Source of the DNA: Blastocatellia bacterium
GTDB lineage: Bacteria; Acidobacteriota; Blastocatellia; Chloracidobacteriales; JADJPF01
Length of the DNA: 10,099 nt
NCBI GenBank assembly: GCA_023265235.1
Contig: JAHFUF010000121.1
Span: forward strand, 1 to 10,099
Direction: 5' to 3'
Each line of letters begins with the position of its first letter. Position 1 is the first letter of the stretch. The notes below the pieces were generated by a model. The model was given only the letters and a program-made list of their open reading frames with translations. It did not search any database and was not told where the DNA came from. Both the position numbers and the translations under genes were made by a program. This document shows, one piece after another, positions 1 through 5,752 of this stretch.

Positions 1-2
1 AA

Positions 3-122
3 AAAGTCTCCTATTTAGCTAAATCTATTATCGGGCATTTCTCTAAACACTTTATAAATCAAATCTACTTTAATAACCAAGAAGTTTTTGATAATGCAAT
101 CTCTGAGCCCTGCTTAGTATAA
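3..122 (+). CDS. Possible 3' end of a gene entering from the left edge
   Basis: The third plus-strand frame is open from the window edge to a TAA stop at 120-122 and encodes 39 residues ending in ISEPCLV. The other two plus frames stop within the first 21 bases. The composition (aromatics, Asn/Gln, mixed charged residues) and codon use look like the real genes here, and there is no start codon because the gene would begin outside the window. No domain can be named from so short a tail. An open stretch this short in AT-rich DNA could be chance, so this is a tentative partial gene. Confidence 0.4.
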   Translation, partial: KVSYLAKSIIGHFSKHFINQIYFNNQEVFDNAISEPCLV

Positions 123-206
123 AACCCTTAGCAGTTAACTTATTATTATTGATAAGGTTAAAAATATAATAAAAGGTTGAAGGAAGTTTTTCTAGTTTAG
201 TTGTGG

Positions 207-239
207 CATTATGGTGAGGCAAAAATCCCCACCATAATG
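207..239. repeat. Hairpin-forming inverted repeat in a gene-free stretch
   Basis: CATTATGGTG (207-216) is perfectly complementary to CACCATAATG (230-239) with a 13-base loop; two further G-C pairs are possible inside after one mismatch. No T-run follows on either strand, so it is not a classical intrinsic terminator, although it lies between the end of the possible left-edge gene and the end of ada. The remaining sequence between 123 and 341 is AT-rich, with only a weak AT hairpin near 137-163 and no credible gene. Confidence 0.5.
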
Positions 240-341
240 TAACGTAGAAGAGATACAGCAATTTTCTGTTTAGAGGTTCAAAGACTATTGATTAATTGGG
301 AATAAATAAAATTGATAAAATGTAAAATAAAATATCCTGAT

Positions 342-367
342 GTAGGGCGAACAGTTCGCCCCTACTT
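342..367. repeat. Short palindromic repeat of the GTAGGGGCGAAC family
   Basis: The arms GTAGGGCGAAC and GTTCGCCCCTAC are separated by one A and pair except for one missing G in the left arm. The outer TTTT-side sequence is the same as the ends of the larger palindrome at 6805-7102; on the minus strand both read GAAAAGTAGGGGCGAAC. The repeat overlaps the last codon and the TAG stop of ada, so it lies exactly where an ada transcript ends and may help to terminate it or protect its 3' end. Palindromes beginning GTAGGGGCG are, from memory, a widespread repeat type in several phyla. Confidence 0.75.
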
Positions 368-1432
368 TTCAGAAGCCAAAAAAGATGATTCTTGCTCTAA
401 GAGCCTTTGTTTGCGGTTTATTCCCCATTTATAACCCGCTAAATCTCCGTTATTACGTATTACACGGTGACATGGAATAGCTACTGCAATGTTATTAGAG
501 GCACAGGCTTGAGCAACAGCACGTACTGCTTTTGGACTGCCAATTTGTGTGGCTACTTGTAAATAACTACTAGTTGTACCAGGCGCTATATTTTGTAAAG
601 CTGCCCAAACACGGCGTTGAAAGGCTGTTCCCTGAATATCAAGCGGTAAGGATAGCCCTCGATTTGGTGCTTCTAAGAAAGTTAAAACCTGTTCAACTAG
701 AGTTTGAAAACCTGAATCATTGGTTTGTAAATCAGCATTAGGAAAAGTCTTTTTTAAGAGTTCTTCTAAAAGTTCTTGGCTATCACCAAAATCTATTTTG
801 CAAATACCCTGCTCTGTAGCCGCTACTAGCACATAACCTAGATAAGATTGAACTATAGCAAAACGAATTTTTATTCCTAGGCCACCCCTACGATACTTTG
901 TTGGTTTCATCCCTAATGAAGAGGTAGCAGTTTCATAAAAGCGGCTACTAGACTCAAACCTAGCATTATAGACAGTATCAGTAATACTAGCGTCCGTTTG
1001 CAGGTTAGCACGCACTTGAGACAGTCGTTTTTCTAAAGCATATTGTTTAGGAGTAAGTCCAACAATTTTCTTAAACATACGGTGAAAATGATAAGAGCTT
1101 AAACCAACTCTGTTGGCTAGCTCATTAAGTGAAGGAAGGTTTTCTGATGTTTCTATAAGTTTGCAAGCAGAAATAATTGCATTAATAGACGGATCAGCTT
1201 TATCAGACAATTGTGGGCTACAACGTTTGCAAGCACGAAAGCCTGTTTTTTCCGCTACTTGCCAGCTATCAAAAAACTTTACATTTTCTTGTTTTGGCAA
1301 ACGTGAACTACAAACAGGGCGACAGTAAATATTTGTCGTTAATACACCATAAACAAACATATCATTAGCCTGTTGATTACGTTCAACTAATGCTTGCCAG
1401 CGTGTTGATTCAGTAGAAAAAATGTTATTCAT
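362..1432 (-). CDS. ada: Ada: methylphosphotriester/O6-methylguanine-DNA methyltransferase and AraC-type activator
   Basis: This 356-aa protein has the full Ada architecture. The N-terminal zinc domain carries the four cysteines C37, C41 (YCRPVC), C68 and C71 (FRACKRC); in the family this site takes a methyl group from DNA phosphotriesters and turns the protein into an activator. An AraC-type helix-turn-helix domain spans about 82-182 (LPSLNELANRVGLSSYHFHR and GMKPTKYR). The C-terminal methyltransferase domain (about 190-350) has the acceptor motif IPCHRV with C321, the position known in E. coli Ada (354 aa), and removes methyl groups from O6-methylguanine suicidally. The start is backed by AGGAGG at 1436-1441, three bases upstream, which is slightly close. 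No alkA or alkB neighbour is visible and I see no clear Ada box upstream. The last Lys codon and TAG stop lie inside the palindromic repeat at 342-367, but the protein is of normal length. Confidence 0.97.
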   Translation of the reverse strand: MNNIFSTESTRWQALVERNQQANDMFVYGVLTTNIYCRPVCSSRLPKQENVKFFDSWQVAEKTGFRACKRCSPQLSDKADPSINAIISACKLIETSENLPSLNELANRVGLSSYHFHRMFKKIVGLTPKQYALEKRLSQVRANLQTDASITDTVYNARFESSSRFYETATSSLGMKPTKYRRGGLGIKIRFAIVQSYLGYVLVAATEQGICKIDFGDSQELLEELLKKTFPNADLQTNDSGFQTLVEQVLTFLEAPNRGLSLPLDIQGTAFQRRVWAALQNIAPGTTSSYLQVATQIGSPKAVRAVAQACASNNIAVAIPCHRVIRNNGDLAGYKWGINRKQRLLEQESSFLASEK

Positions 1433-1497
1433 AAGCCTCCTAATATTGTGTAAATTGTTTACTAATTTAAGACTTATATTAAAAAGAAAATATCTAT

Positions 1498-1525
1498 TTC
1501 TTGCTTTCTAATTCTTGCTTTCTAA
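1498..1525. repeat. 14-bp tandem duplication
   Basis: TTCTTGCTTTCTAA occurs twice, perfectly and head to tail (1498-1511 and 1512-1525), upstream of the ada start. It could be a replication-slippage product or a doubled binding site. Confidence 0.8.
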
Positions 1526-1558
1526 TTTTACTTTAAGAGGTTTATAAAAGTTAGAAAA

Positions 1559-1594
1559 GAAAAGATAGAAAAGATGGAAAAGATGGAAAAGAGA
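1559..1594. repeat. 9-bp tandem repeat, four copies
   Basis: The unit GAAAAGATR is repeated: GAAAAGATA, GAAAAGATG, GAAAAGATG and a degenerate GAAAAGAGA. It is a purine-only-biased minisatellite between ada and the cassette. Copy-number changes here would alter the distance from any upstream promoter element to the first cassette gene. Confidence 0.75.
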
Positions 1595-1783
1595 AGCTGG
1601 AAAAAGTTTTCCCGCCTTGTGTCGCTTTACTTGAAATTATCTCGCCTTACTTAGTGAGAGGCGATGTACTTAGTAATAAATTAGTAACAAGGTAGAGGGT
1701 CAAAGGCTTTCTACTGAAAATAAGCTTACTTTTTATTTGCACATTGCAAAAAACTCACATCCTACAAATTAAAGGAAAAGATT

Positions 1784-2005
1784 ATGGCAACTTGTGAAGT
1801 TTACGGAAACAAACCTGATACTGGCCCAAAACAGCTATCTGCAACTGCTGCCAGAGATGACGTCAATGAAGCAAACCCTACTTGGTTAGTAACAATGGTA
1901 TGGACTAGCGATAAAACAACATACACTTCTGCTATAGCAACTGCCAACCAGTTAGAAACAGCTTTTACAGCACAATTCCCAGGATATAACGTTTTTGCGT
2001 CTTAA
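1784..2005 (+). CDS. Small protein of unknown function, first gene of the cassette
   Basis: A 73-aa soluble-looking protein with no signal peptide, no transmembrane segment and a single cysteine (C4). It is rich in Thr, Ala and Asn, with one central hydrophobic strand-like stretch (TWLVTMVW, about 33-40) followed by a probable helix (about 47-65, ATANQLETAF). The start is supported by AAAGGA at 1771-1776, seven bases upstream. The next gene begins 33 bases after its stop, so the two are probably cotranscribed. I do not recognise the family. Being first in the cassette and small, it could be a regulator, chaperone or structural component, but nothing in the sequence decides this. Confidence 0.7.
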   Translation: MATCEVYGNKPDTGPKQLSATAARDDVNEANPTWLVTMVWTSDKTTYTSAIATANQLETAFTAQFPGYNVFAS

Positions 2006-2038
2006 GAGAAAATTTTTACTTTTATCAAGAGGTGTTTT

Positions 2039-2665
2039 ATGGGAATAGTAACCAAATTGAATTTTGTTAATTTTTCAAATGACTTCAATAATAGTAAGAT
2101 AGTTATTTTTCAAAAGAATGTTGCAACTAGCTATGATGAGCTGGCTATAGCTTGGAAGACAATTGAAAATTGTGGAGTTGGTAGCACACATCCTTTTGAT
2201 TATCCTTGGGATATATCAGTAAATGCTATTGATAGTTTTGGTAATCATACTCGAAAACTACTAGCAGCCCCAGGAGAAGCATTTGAAATTAAATTAGGTC
2301 GTTCAGGCTATATTCTAGTTCCTTCTCATACGCCTGCTGCATGTTCCCAAGAAGTCGAAGTGTTAAATACTTTAGCTCGTGGCAGTATATATGTTGGGGT
2401 TTATCGTAATAACAAATTAATAGCATTAAAAAATAATATTGTACCTAAAGAAAAAGCTGTATTTCGATTTAATCCTAGCATTTGGATTGGTGTTGCATCA
2501 GATATTGAACAAGGACAGGAAATAAATTCTGCCATTTTTTCTAGTAGTAATACAGAGATACCACTACTTGGGATAGCTGAGGCTGATATTGAAATGAGGG
2601 GGGGCGGCGCAGGTCTTACCTCCTATCCATATAGCTTTAATCTTACAAATGTATGCTATCTATAA
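2039..2665 (+). CDS. Cassette paralogue 1, 208-aa predicted beta-rich protein of unknown function
   Basis: First of three related proteins in this window. It is 208 aa, has no signal peptide or membrane helix, and alternates hydrophobic and polar residues as beta strands do (KIVIFQKNV at 20-28, IYVGVYR near 117-123, FRFNPSIWIGVAS at 142-154). Family hallmarks shared with the other two are FQKN, AW..I, a Y/F-G-N turn, V.N.L..GS, IVP.E.A.F.F..xIW.G, and a C-terminal GGG.G.xS.P..F.L.N motif. Against paralogue 2 it aligns without gaps at about 64% identity by hand count. AAGAGGTG lies just upstream of the ATG. A run of seven G (2598-2604) encodes the glycine motif. I know similar proteins only as uncharacterised, sometimes mislabelled LigA; I see no dioxygenase signature. 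A structural or binding role is inference. Confidence 0.85.
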   Translation: MGIVTKLNFVNFSNDFNNSKIVIFQKNVATSYDELAIAWKTIENCGVGSTHPFDYPWDISVNAIDSFGNHTRKLLAAPGEAFEIKLGRSGYILVPSHTPAACSQEVEVLNTLARGSIYVGVYRNNKLIALKNNIVPKEKAVFRFNPSIWIGVASDIEQGQEINSAIFSSSNTEIPLLGIAEADIEMRGGGAGLTSYPYSFNLTNVCYL

Positions 2666-2911
2666 CTTACCAAATATTGCTTTACCAAAAGGCAATTAAC
2701 CTTACGTGATAGTATCTTAAAGTAATCAAATAACTTAGTTAGTTTTTAAGGATATTTAAGCCCTTTAAGGGGAGTTGTGTCTAACCTAATAAAATAGGTT
2801 AAATAGCTTTTTTACCTGTTACTAATAAAATAGGTGTTTATCTATTTACTAGTAATAAAACCTATATCGTCTGTTTACAAAAATCAAAATTTAAAATGTG
2901 AGGTATTTTTT
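2666..2911 (+). other. Intergenic gap inside the cassette with a weak hairpin and short direct repeat
   Basis: The 246 bases between paralogues 1 and 2 form the longest gap before the lysin genes, so an internal promoter or partial terminator is possible. TAACCTA (2782-2788) pairs with TAGGTTA (2795-2801) around a six-base loop and is followed by AATAGCTTTTTT, a weak AT-rich terminator-like shape. CTAATAAAATAGGT occurs at 2786-2799 and again at about 2822-2835. An open frame begins at 2834 upstream of paralogue 2 but has no ribosome binding site or family similarity. Confidence 0.4.
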
Positions 2912-3538
2912 ATGGGAACCGTAGTTAAGTTAAACTTTATCAATAATTCAAATGATTCTAATAACAGTGAAATTGTTGTTTTCCAAAAAAATGTATCTAC
3001 TGGCTATGATGAACTAGCAGTAGCTTGGACAGTGATTGAAAACTGTGGTGTTGGTGACAATCATCCTTTTACTTATCCTTTAGATATGAATGTAAGTGCT
3101 AGTGACAGTTATGGTAATTTTACTCCTCAATTATTAGCTTACCCAGGTCAAGCATTTGAAGTTCTATTGGATCGCTCAGGAGATGTTTTGGTTCCAGCTA
3201 GTAGTCCTTCTGCTAGCCCTAAAGATGTAGAAGTACGCAATAGTTTAACTCAAGGTAGCATTAATGCTTGTGTATACCGTGACGGAAAACTATTAGCTGC
3301 AAAAACTAACATTGTTCCTTTAGAAAAAGCTGTATTTCAATTTAAACCTACTATTTGGATTGGAGTTGCAGCAGAAATTGAAGAAGGTCAAGTAATGAAT
3401 TCAGCTATTCTTTCCTTGATTAATACAGAGATTAGTCTGCTTGGTGTAGCCTCGGCTGATATTGTTATGACTGGCGGCGGTGCTGGTGCTAGCTCAAAAC
3501 CCTATAGCTTTAAGCTTATGAATGTGCGAAATCTGTAA
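2912..3538 (+). CDS. Cassette paralogue 2, 208-aa predicted beta-rich protein of unknown function
   Basis: Nearly a twin of paralogue 1: the same 208-aa length, ungapped, with about 134 of 208 residues identical by hand. The best-kept segments are the N-terminus (KLNF.N.SND.NNS), IENCGVG, the NIVP.EKAVF.F..xIWIGVA block and the ADI.M.GGGAG..S.PYSF end. The ATG at 2912 was chosen because it matches the start of paralogue 1 (MGxV.KLNF) and has GAGGT at 2900-2904; a longer frame from 2834 adds 26 unrelated residues. It has no signal peptide, membrane helix or cysteine-rich region. It is followed after 37 bases by the 86-aa gene. Duplication followed by moderate divergence suggests the copies form hetero-oligomers or bind different partners, which is inference. 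Confidence 0.87.
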   Translation: MGTVVKLNFINNSNDSNNSEIVVFQKNVSTGYDELAVAWTVIENCGVGDNHPFTYPLDMNVSASDSYGNFTPQLLAYPGQAFEVLLDRSGDVLVPASSPSASPKDVEVRNSLTQGSINACVYRDGKLLAAKTNIVPLEKAVFQFKPTIWIGVAAEIEEGQVMNSAILSLINTEISLLGVASADIVMTGGGAGASSKPYSFKLMNVRNL

Positions 3539-3575
3539 TTAAGTGCCTAACATTTTTTTGCAATAGGAGACTTTT

Positions 3576-3836
3576 ATGGCTGCAATCACATTAATCAAAG
3601 CTTATGCTGTATTAGGTGGACTGCTTAAAGTAGAAGCTAGCAATGGTGATTACGTCAGAGATGCCTTTGGAAATGACCATGTTCTTGCTAATAACCCTGA
3701 ACTTGAAGAAGGTGGCCCTGTAGAAGGACAACAATACGATGTCAAATTTCATTTAAATGGACACGTAAGGGAAATTACTGGCATGACTTTCAACGGTTTT
3801 AATCAAACTGGGGATGCACGTTTTGATAAACCATAA
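3576..3836 (+). CDS. Small 86-aa protein of unknown function
   Basis: An 86-aa protein with no signal peptide and no cysteine, starting 37 bases after paralogue 2 with AGGAGA at 3565-3570, five bases from its ATG. The N-terminus (ITLIKAYAVLGGLLKVEA) looks like two strands joined by a GG turn. A central acidic Gly/Pro stretch (PELEEGGPVEGQQY, about 41-54) follows, then strand-like segments (YDVKFHLNG, VREITGMTF). The pattern suggests a small beta-barrel, but I do not recognise the family. Its place between paralogues 2 and 3 suggests it works with them, perhaps as an accessory subunit; this rests on context only. Confidence 0.75.
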   Translation: MAAITLIKAYAVLGGLLKVEASNGDYVRDAFGNDHVLANNPELEEGGPVEGQQYDVKFHLNGHVREITGMTFNGFNQTGDARFDKP

Positions 3837-3870
3837 TATGGTAATTCCATTAGAGTATTGACTTGTTTTG

Positions 3871-3909
3871 ATGGTGTTTAAACTATGTACAGCATGGCTT
3901 AAACACCAT
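3871..3909 (+). other. Hairpin in the leader of paralogue 3
   Basis: ATGGTGTTTAA (3871-3881) pairs perfectly with TTAAACACCAT (3899-3909), leaving a 17-base loop. GTTTTT appears about 11 bases after the stem, too far for a standard intrinsic terminator. It lies 40 bases upstream of the TTG start of paralogue 3, so it may attenuate or punctuate the transcript, or protect an mRNA end. Confidence 0.5.
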
Positions 3910-3939
3910 TAATCTCCATAGTTTTTATCTTTGTTTTGT

Positions 3940-3951
3940 GAGGTTATCTTG
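3940..3951 (+). promoter_or_regulatory. Ribosome binding site and TTG start of paralogue 3
   Basis: GAGGT at 3940-3944 precedes TTG at 3949-3951, the same motif as in front of paralogue 2. Starting here gives M-IIGTQLKVINLSDS, which lines up with the starts of paralogues 1 and 2. The in-frame TTG at 3931 would place the GAGGT inside the gene. Confidence 0.65.
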
Positions 3952-4581
3952 ATAATAGGCACACAGTTAAAAGTAATTAATTTATCTGATAGCCCTAGGC
4001 CACAAAGCATAATTTTTTTTCAAAAAAATTGTGCTAATGCTAACAAAGATAACTCTATTATTGCTTGGAATGTTATCAATCAACTAAGTTATGACCATTA
4101 TTATGAAATAGATTTTTCAAACAAGCTTTTTGCTTCAGTTAGTGATTATTACGGTAATCATAAACCACAGATTAAATTACAACCTGGTCATTTGTACAAA
4201 ATAACACGAGAAACCAATCAAACAAGCTTTGTAGAGTCGGGTTTAGGCAACCACCCTTTAGAAATACAGGTAGAAAACACCTTAAATCAAGGTTCTTATA
4301 ACGTTAATATTTTTCGTAGTAATAAACTATTGAGTCGCTATAGTTCGCTTATTCCACAAGAGAGAGCATTTTTTCAATTTAAGTATATTATTTGGGTTGG
4401 TATTTTACCTAAGGTAAAAGAAGGCGACACACTTTTAATATCTGACATAGAACTGAAAACAATCTTTCAACAATTCTATTTAATAGGTATTAAAAAAGCT
4501 GAACTAATACTAGTAGGTGGAGGCCCTGGCCCTGAAAGCACCCCTTTTAAGTTTCATTTAACCAACATTGAAGAATTTTAA
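3949..4581 (+). CDS. Cassette paralogue 3, diverged 210-aa member of the same family
   Basis: A 210-aa protein that keeps the family skeleton at much lower identity than paralogues 1 and 2 share. Visible shared blocks are LKVIN.SD near the start, FFQKN (about 24-28), IIAWNVI, SDYYGNHKPQ, QVENTLNQGS, FRSNKLL, IP.ERAFFQFKYIIWVG, FYLIGI.KAELIL and the terminal GGGPGPESTPFKFHLTN. It is more basic and aromatic, and loses the CGVG.xHPF segment. The start is inferred as TTG; no ATG exists at the equivalent place. No signal peptide or membrane helix is seen. Only 16 bases separate it from the Nudix gene, so the two are translationally close. Faster divergence fits a specialised role, such as a tip, cap or adaptor beside two near-identical subunits, which is speculation. 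Confidence 0.82.
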   Translation: MIIGTQLKVINLSDSPRPQSIIFFQKNCANANKDNSIIAWNVINQLSYDHYYEIDFSNKLFASVSDYYGNHKPQIKLQPGHLYKITRETNQTSFVESGLGNHPLEIQVENTLNQGSYNVNIFRSNKLLSRYSSLIPQERAFFQFKYIIWVGILPKVKEGDTLLISDIELKTIFQQFYLIGIKKAELILVGGGPGPESTPFKFHLTNIEEF

Positions 4582-4597
4582 CTTAAGGAGATTAGAT

Positions 4598-5191
4598 ATG
4601 GCACAATTTGTATATGCTATTGTTTATGACGATTCAGAAAACTTTGCTTCATTTGTAAAAAATACAAAAGGATATTTTTTCTCTGATCCAGCAAACCCTG
4701 GTTCTGGTAGCGTTAATGCTAATCCTAGTGGCAACTTACATGGAGCAGGAAAATTTGCATTCCCAGGAGGCGGTCTTAAATCTGGTGAAGATGAATTTAC
4801 AGGAGCTATTAGGGAGTTTTTGGAAGAAACTAATTATGATCTCACTAGTAAATACACGGATTCATTTTCACTAAAACGTCTTAGCGGAAGCCATACTTAT
4901 TATGGTGTTTATTTTTGTGTTAGTAATTTAAGCGAAATAGTTTCAACCATTACAACTAATTTAACAGCAGGTCAAAATGCAGCTACAGATATTCAATCAG
5001 GGACAATAACTAGCTATGGAGCTATTTATACCAAATATCCAAATTGCCCTCCTGATAATGAGCTAGCCACTGTAGCAGCCTGGAATCTAGAAACTGATGA
5101 AACAAAGATAGAGCAATTAAATAATGATACTGATACAGACTGGTTCTGGGACATACTTGATTATTTACACGATAGAAAATTCAGTAGCTAA
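4598..5191 (+). CDS. Nudix hydrolase
   Basis: A 197-aa protein with a Nudix box (G-x5-E-x7-REUxEExGU): G58, E64, R72, E73, E76 and E77 all present, in FPGGGLKSGE...REFLEET; only the late Gly is Asn (N79). Nudix enzymes cleave nucleoside diphosphates linked to another group, using the glutamates to bind Mg. The substrate cannot be read from the sequence. About 45 residues with a Gly/Asn/Pro-rich loop (30-50) precede the box. The C-terminal part (130-197) lacks a substrate motif I know and ends in an acidic-aromatic segment (TDTDWFWDILDYL). The ATG at 4598 is chosen for AAGGAG at 4584-4589; an in-frame ATG at 4568 would overlap paralogue 3. No signal peptide, so it should be cytosolic. It may trim a nucleotide signal or modify a cassette product. 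Confidence 0.88.
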   Translation: MAQFVYAIVYDDSENFASFVKNTKGYFFSDPANPGSGSVNANPSGNLHGAGKFAFPGGGLKSGEDEFTGAIREFLEETNYDLTSKYTDSFSLKRLSGSHTYYGVYFCVSNLSEIVSTITTNLTAGQNAATDIQSGTITSYGAIYTKYPNCPPDNELATVAAWNLETDETKIEQLNNDTDTDWFWDILDYLHDRKFSS

Positions 5192-5226
5192 TGCTCTAAA
5201 ACTATAGTGGTATTTTAGGGGGAAAC

Positions 5227-5700
5227 ATGCCGTTTACAATTACTCTTGAGAAACTTAATAAAGGGCATACTTTTGAAGACATAGCATTAGTTTTGAAAAA
5301 TGATATAGCAAGTGAAATTGGTAGTAGCTCTGCCAACCTTATATTTAACGAGTCCTTAACTATTCTTAGAGTAGATGTTGACGAAGATTACCGTAACCGA
5401 GGTTATGGATTTCGTCTAATGTTATCTCTTTGTCAAAGAGCTTTTTCAGATAATATAAAAGAAGGGAATTCTAGTTTTGCTACTGAATGGTTAAAAGTTC
5501 ATCTTGTTGCTGATGAAGGAGAAACCGCCAACTTAAGGAAATATTATCAAAGAGTGGGATTTACAGAAGATGAAGAACAAGAAAACGACCGTCCAGATCA
5601 ATACTCAATGACTGGCAGTTTAGGATCAGTTATCACAAACTTACAAATTATTTTAGCTGCAAAATACACTGGGTATCCTGTTAGCGTTAAAGTAGAGTAA
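5227..5700 (+). CDS. GNAT-family N-acetyltransferase
   Basis: A 157-aa protein with GNAT motif A: the strand LTILRVDVDEDY (44-55) leads into R56-N57-R58-G59-Y60-G61, matching the acetyl-CoA pyrophosphate loop (Q/R-x-x-G-x-G/A), then the helix FRLMLSLCQRAF. Motif B is seen in NLRKYYQRVGFTE (102-114). The family moves an acyl group, usually acetyl from acetyl-CoA, to an amine; the acceptor is unknown. After motif B there is an unusual tail (about 125-157, TGSLGSVITNLQIILAAKYTGYP) with a hydrophobic segment that could be a binding helix. The start is supported by AGGGGG at 5217-5222. It has no signal peptide. With the Nudix gene 35 bases upstream it forms an enzyme pair inside the cassette. Confidence 0.87.
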   Translation: MPFTITLEKLNKGHTFEDIALVLKNDIASEIGSSSANLIFNESLTILRVDVDEDYRNRGYGFRLMLSLCQRAFSDNIKEGNSSFATEWLKVHLVADEGETANLRKYYQRVGFTEDEEQENDRPDQYSMTGSLGSVITNLQIILAAKYTGYPVSVKVE

Positions 5701-5752
5701 TTGACTAACATTATTATAATGAATAAATTAATGAGTAAATAGTAGGAAATAT

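Larger units (their letters stand above)
1433..1783. promoter_or_regulatory. Divergent intergenic region between ada and the nine-gene cassette
   Basis: This 351-base stretch has no credible gene and separates two divergently transcribed units, so it should hold both promoters. It is AT-rich, with two tandem repeats (1498-1525 and 1559-1594), a small palindrome GGAAAAAGTTTTCC at 1599-1612, and a hairpin TCGCCT/AGGCGA around 1649-1671. TTGCAC at 1737-1742 and TACAAA at 1763-1768 are spaced too far apart to be a convincing sigma-70 promoter for the cassette. I cannot point to a firm -35/-10 pair for either side. Confidence 0.5.

Noticed and set aside
70..261. Minus-strand open frame of 63 residues
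   Set aside because: It overlaps the hairpin at 207-239 and the possible left-edge gene, lacks a clear ribosome binding site, and its composition looks like translated AT-rich spacer.
1113..1328. Plus-strand open frame opposite ada
   Set aside because: It lies wholly inside the certain ada coding region and encodes nothing recognisable; an antisense shadow.
2834..2911. N-terminal extension of paralogue 2
   Set aside because: The added 26 residues match neither sister protein, and the GAGGT site plus family alignment place the start at 2912.
4013..4027. T8 and A7 runs in paralogue 3 as a programmed frameshift
   Set aside because: The reading frame is continuous and encodes the conserved FFQKN motif in frame; no alternative product of interest follows in either shifted frame that I can support.
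2039..4581. Aromatic ring-opening dioxygenase (LigA) label for the paralogues
   Set aside because: Similar proteins are sometimes given this name automatically, but I see no metal-binding or dioxygenase motif, so the label is not used.
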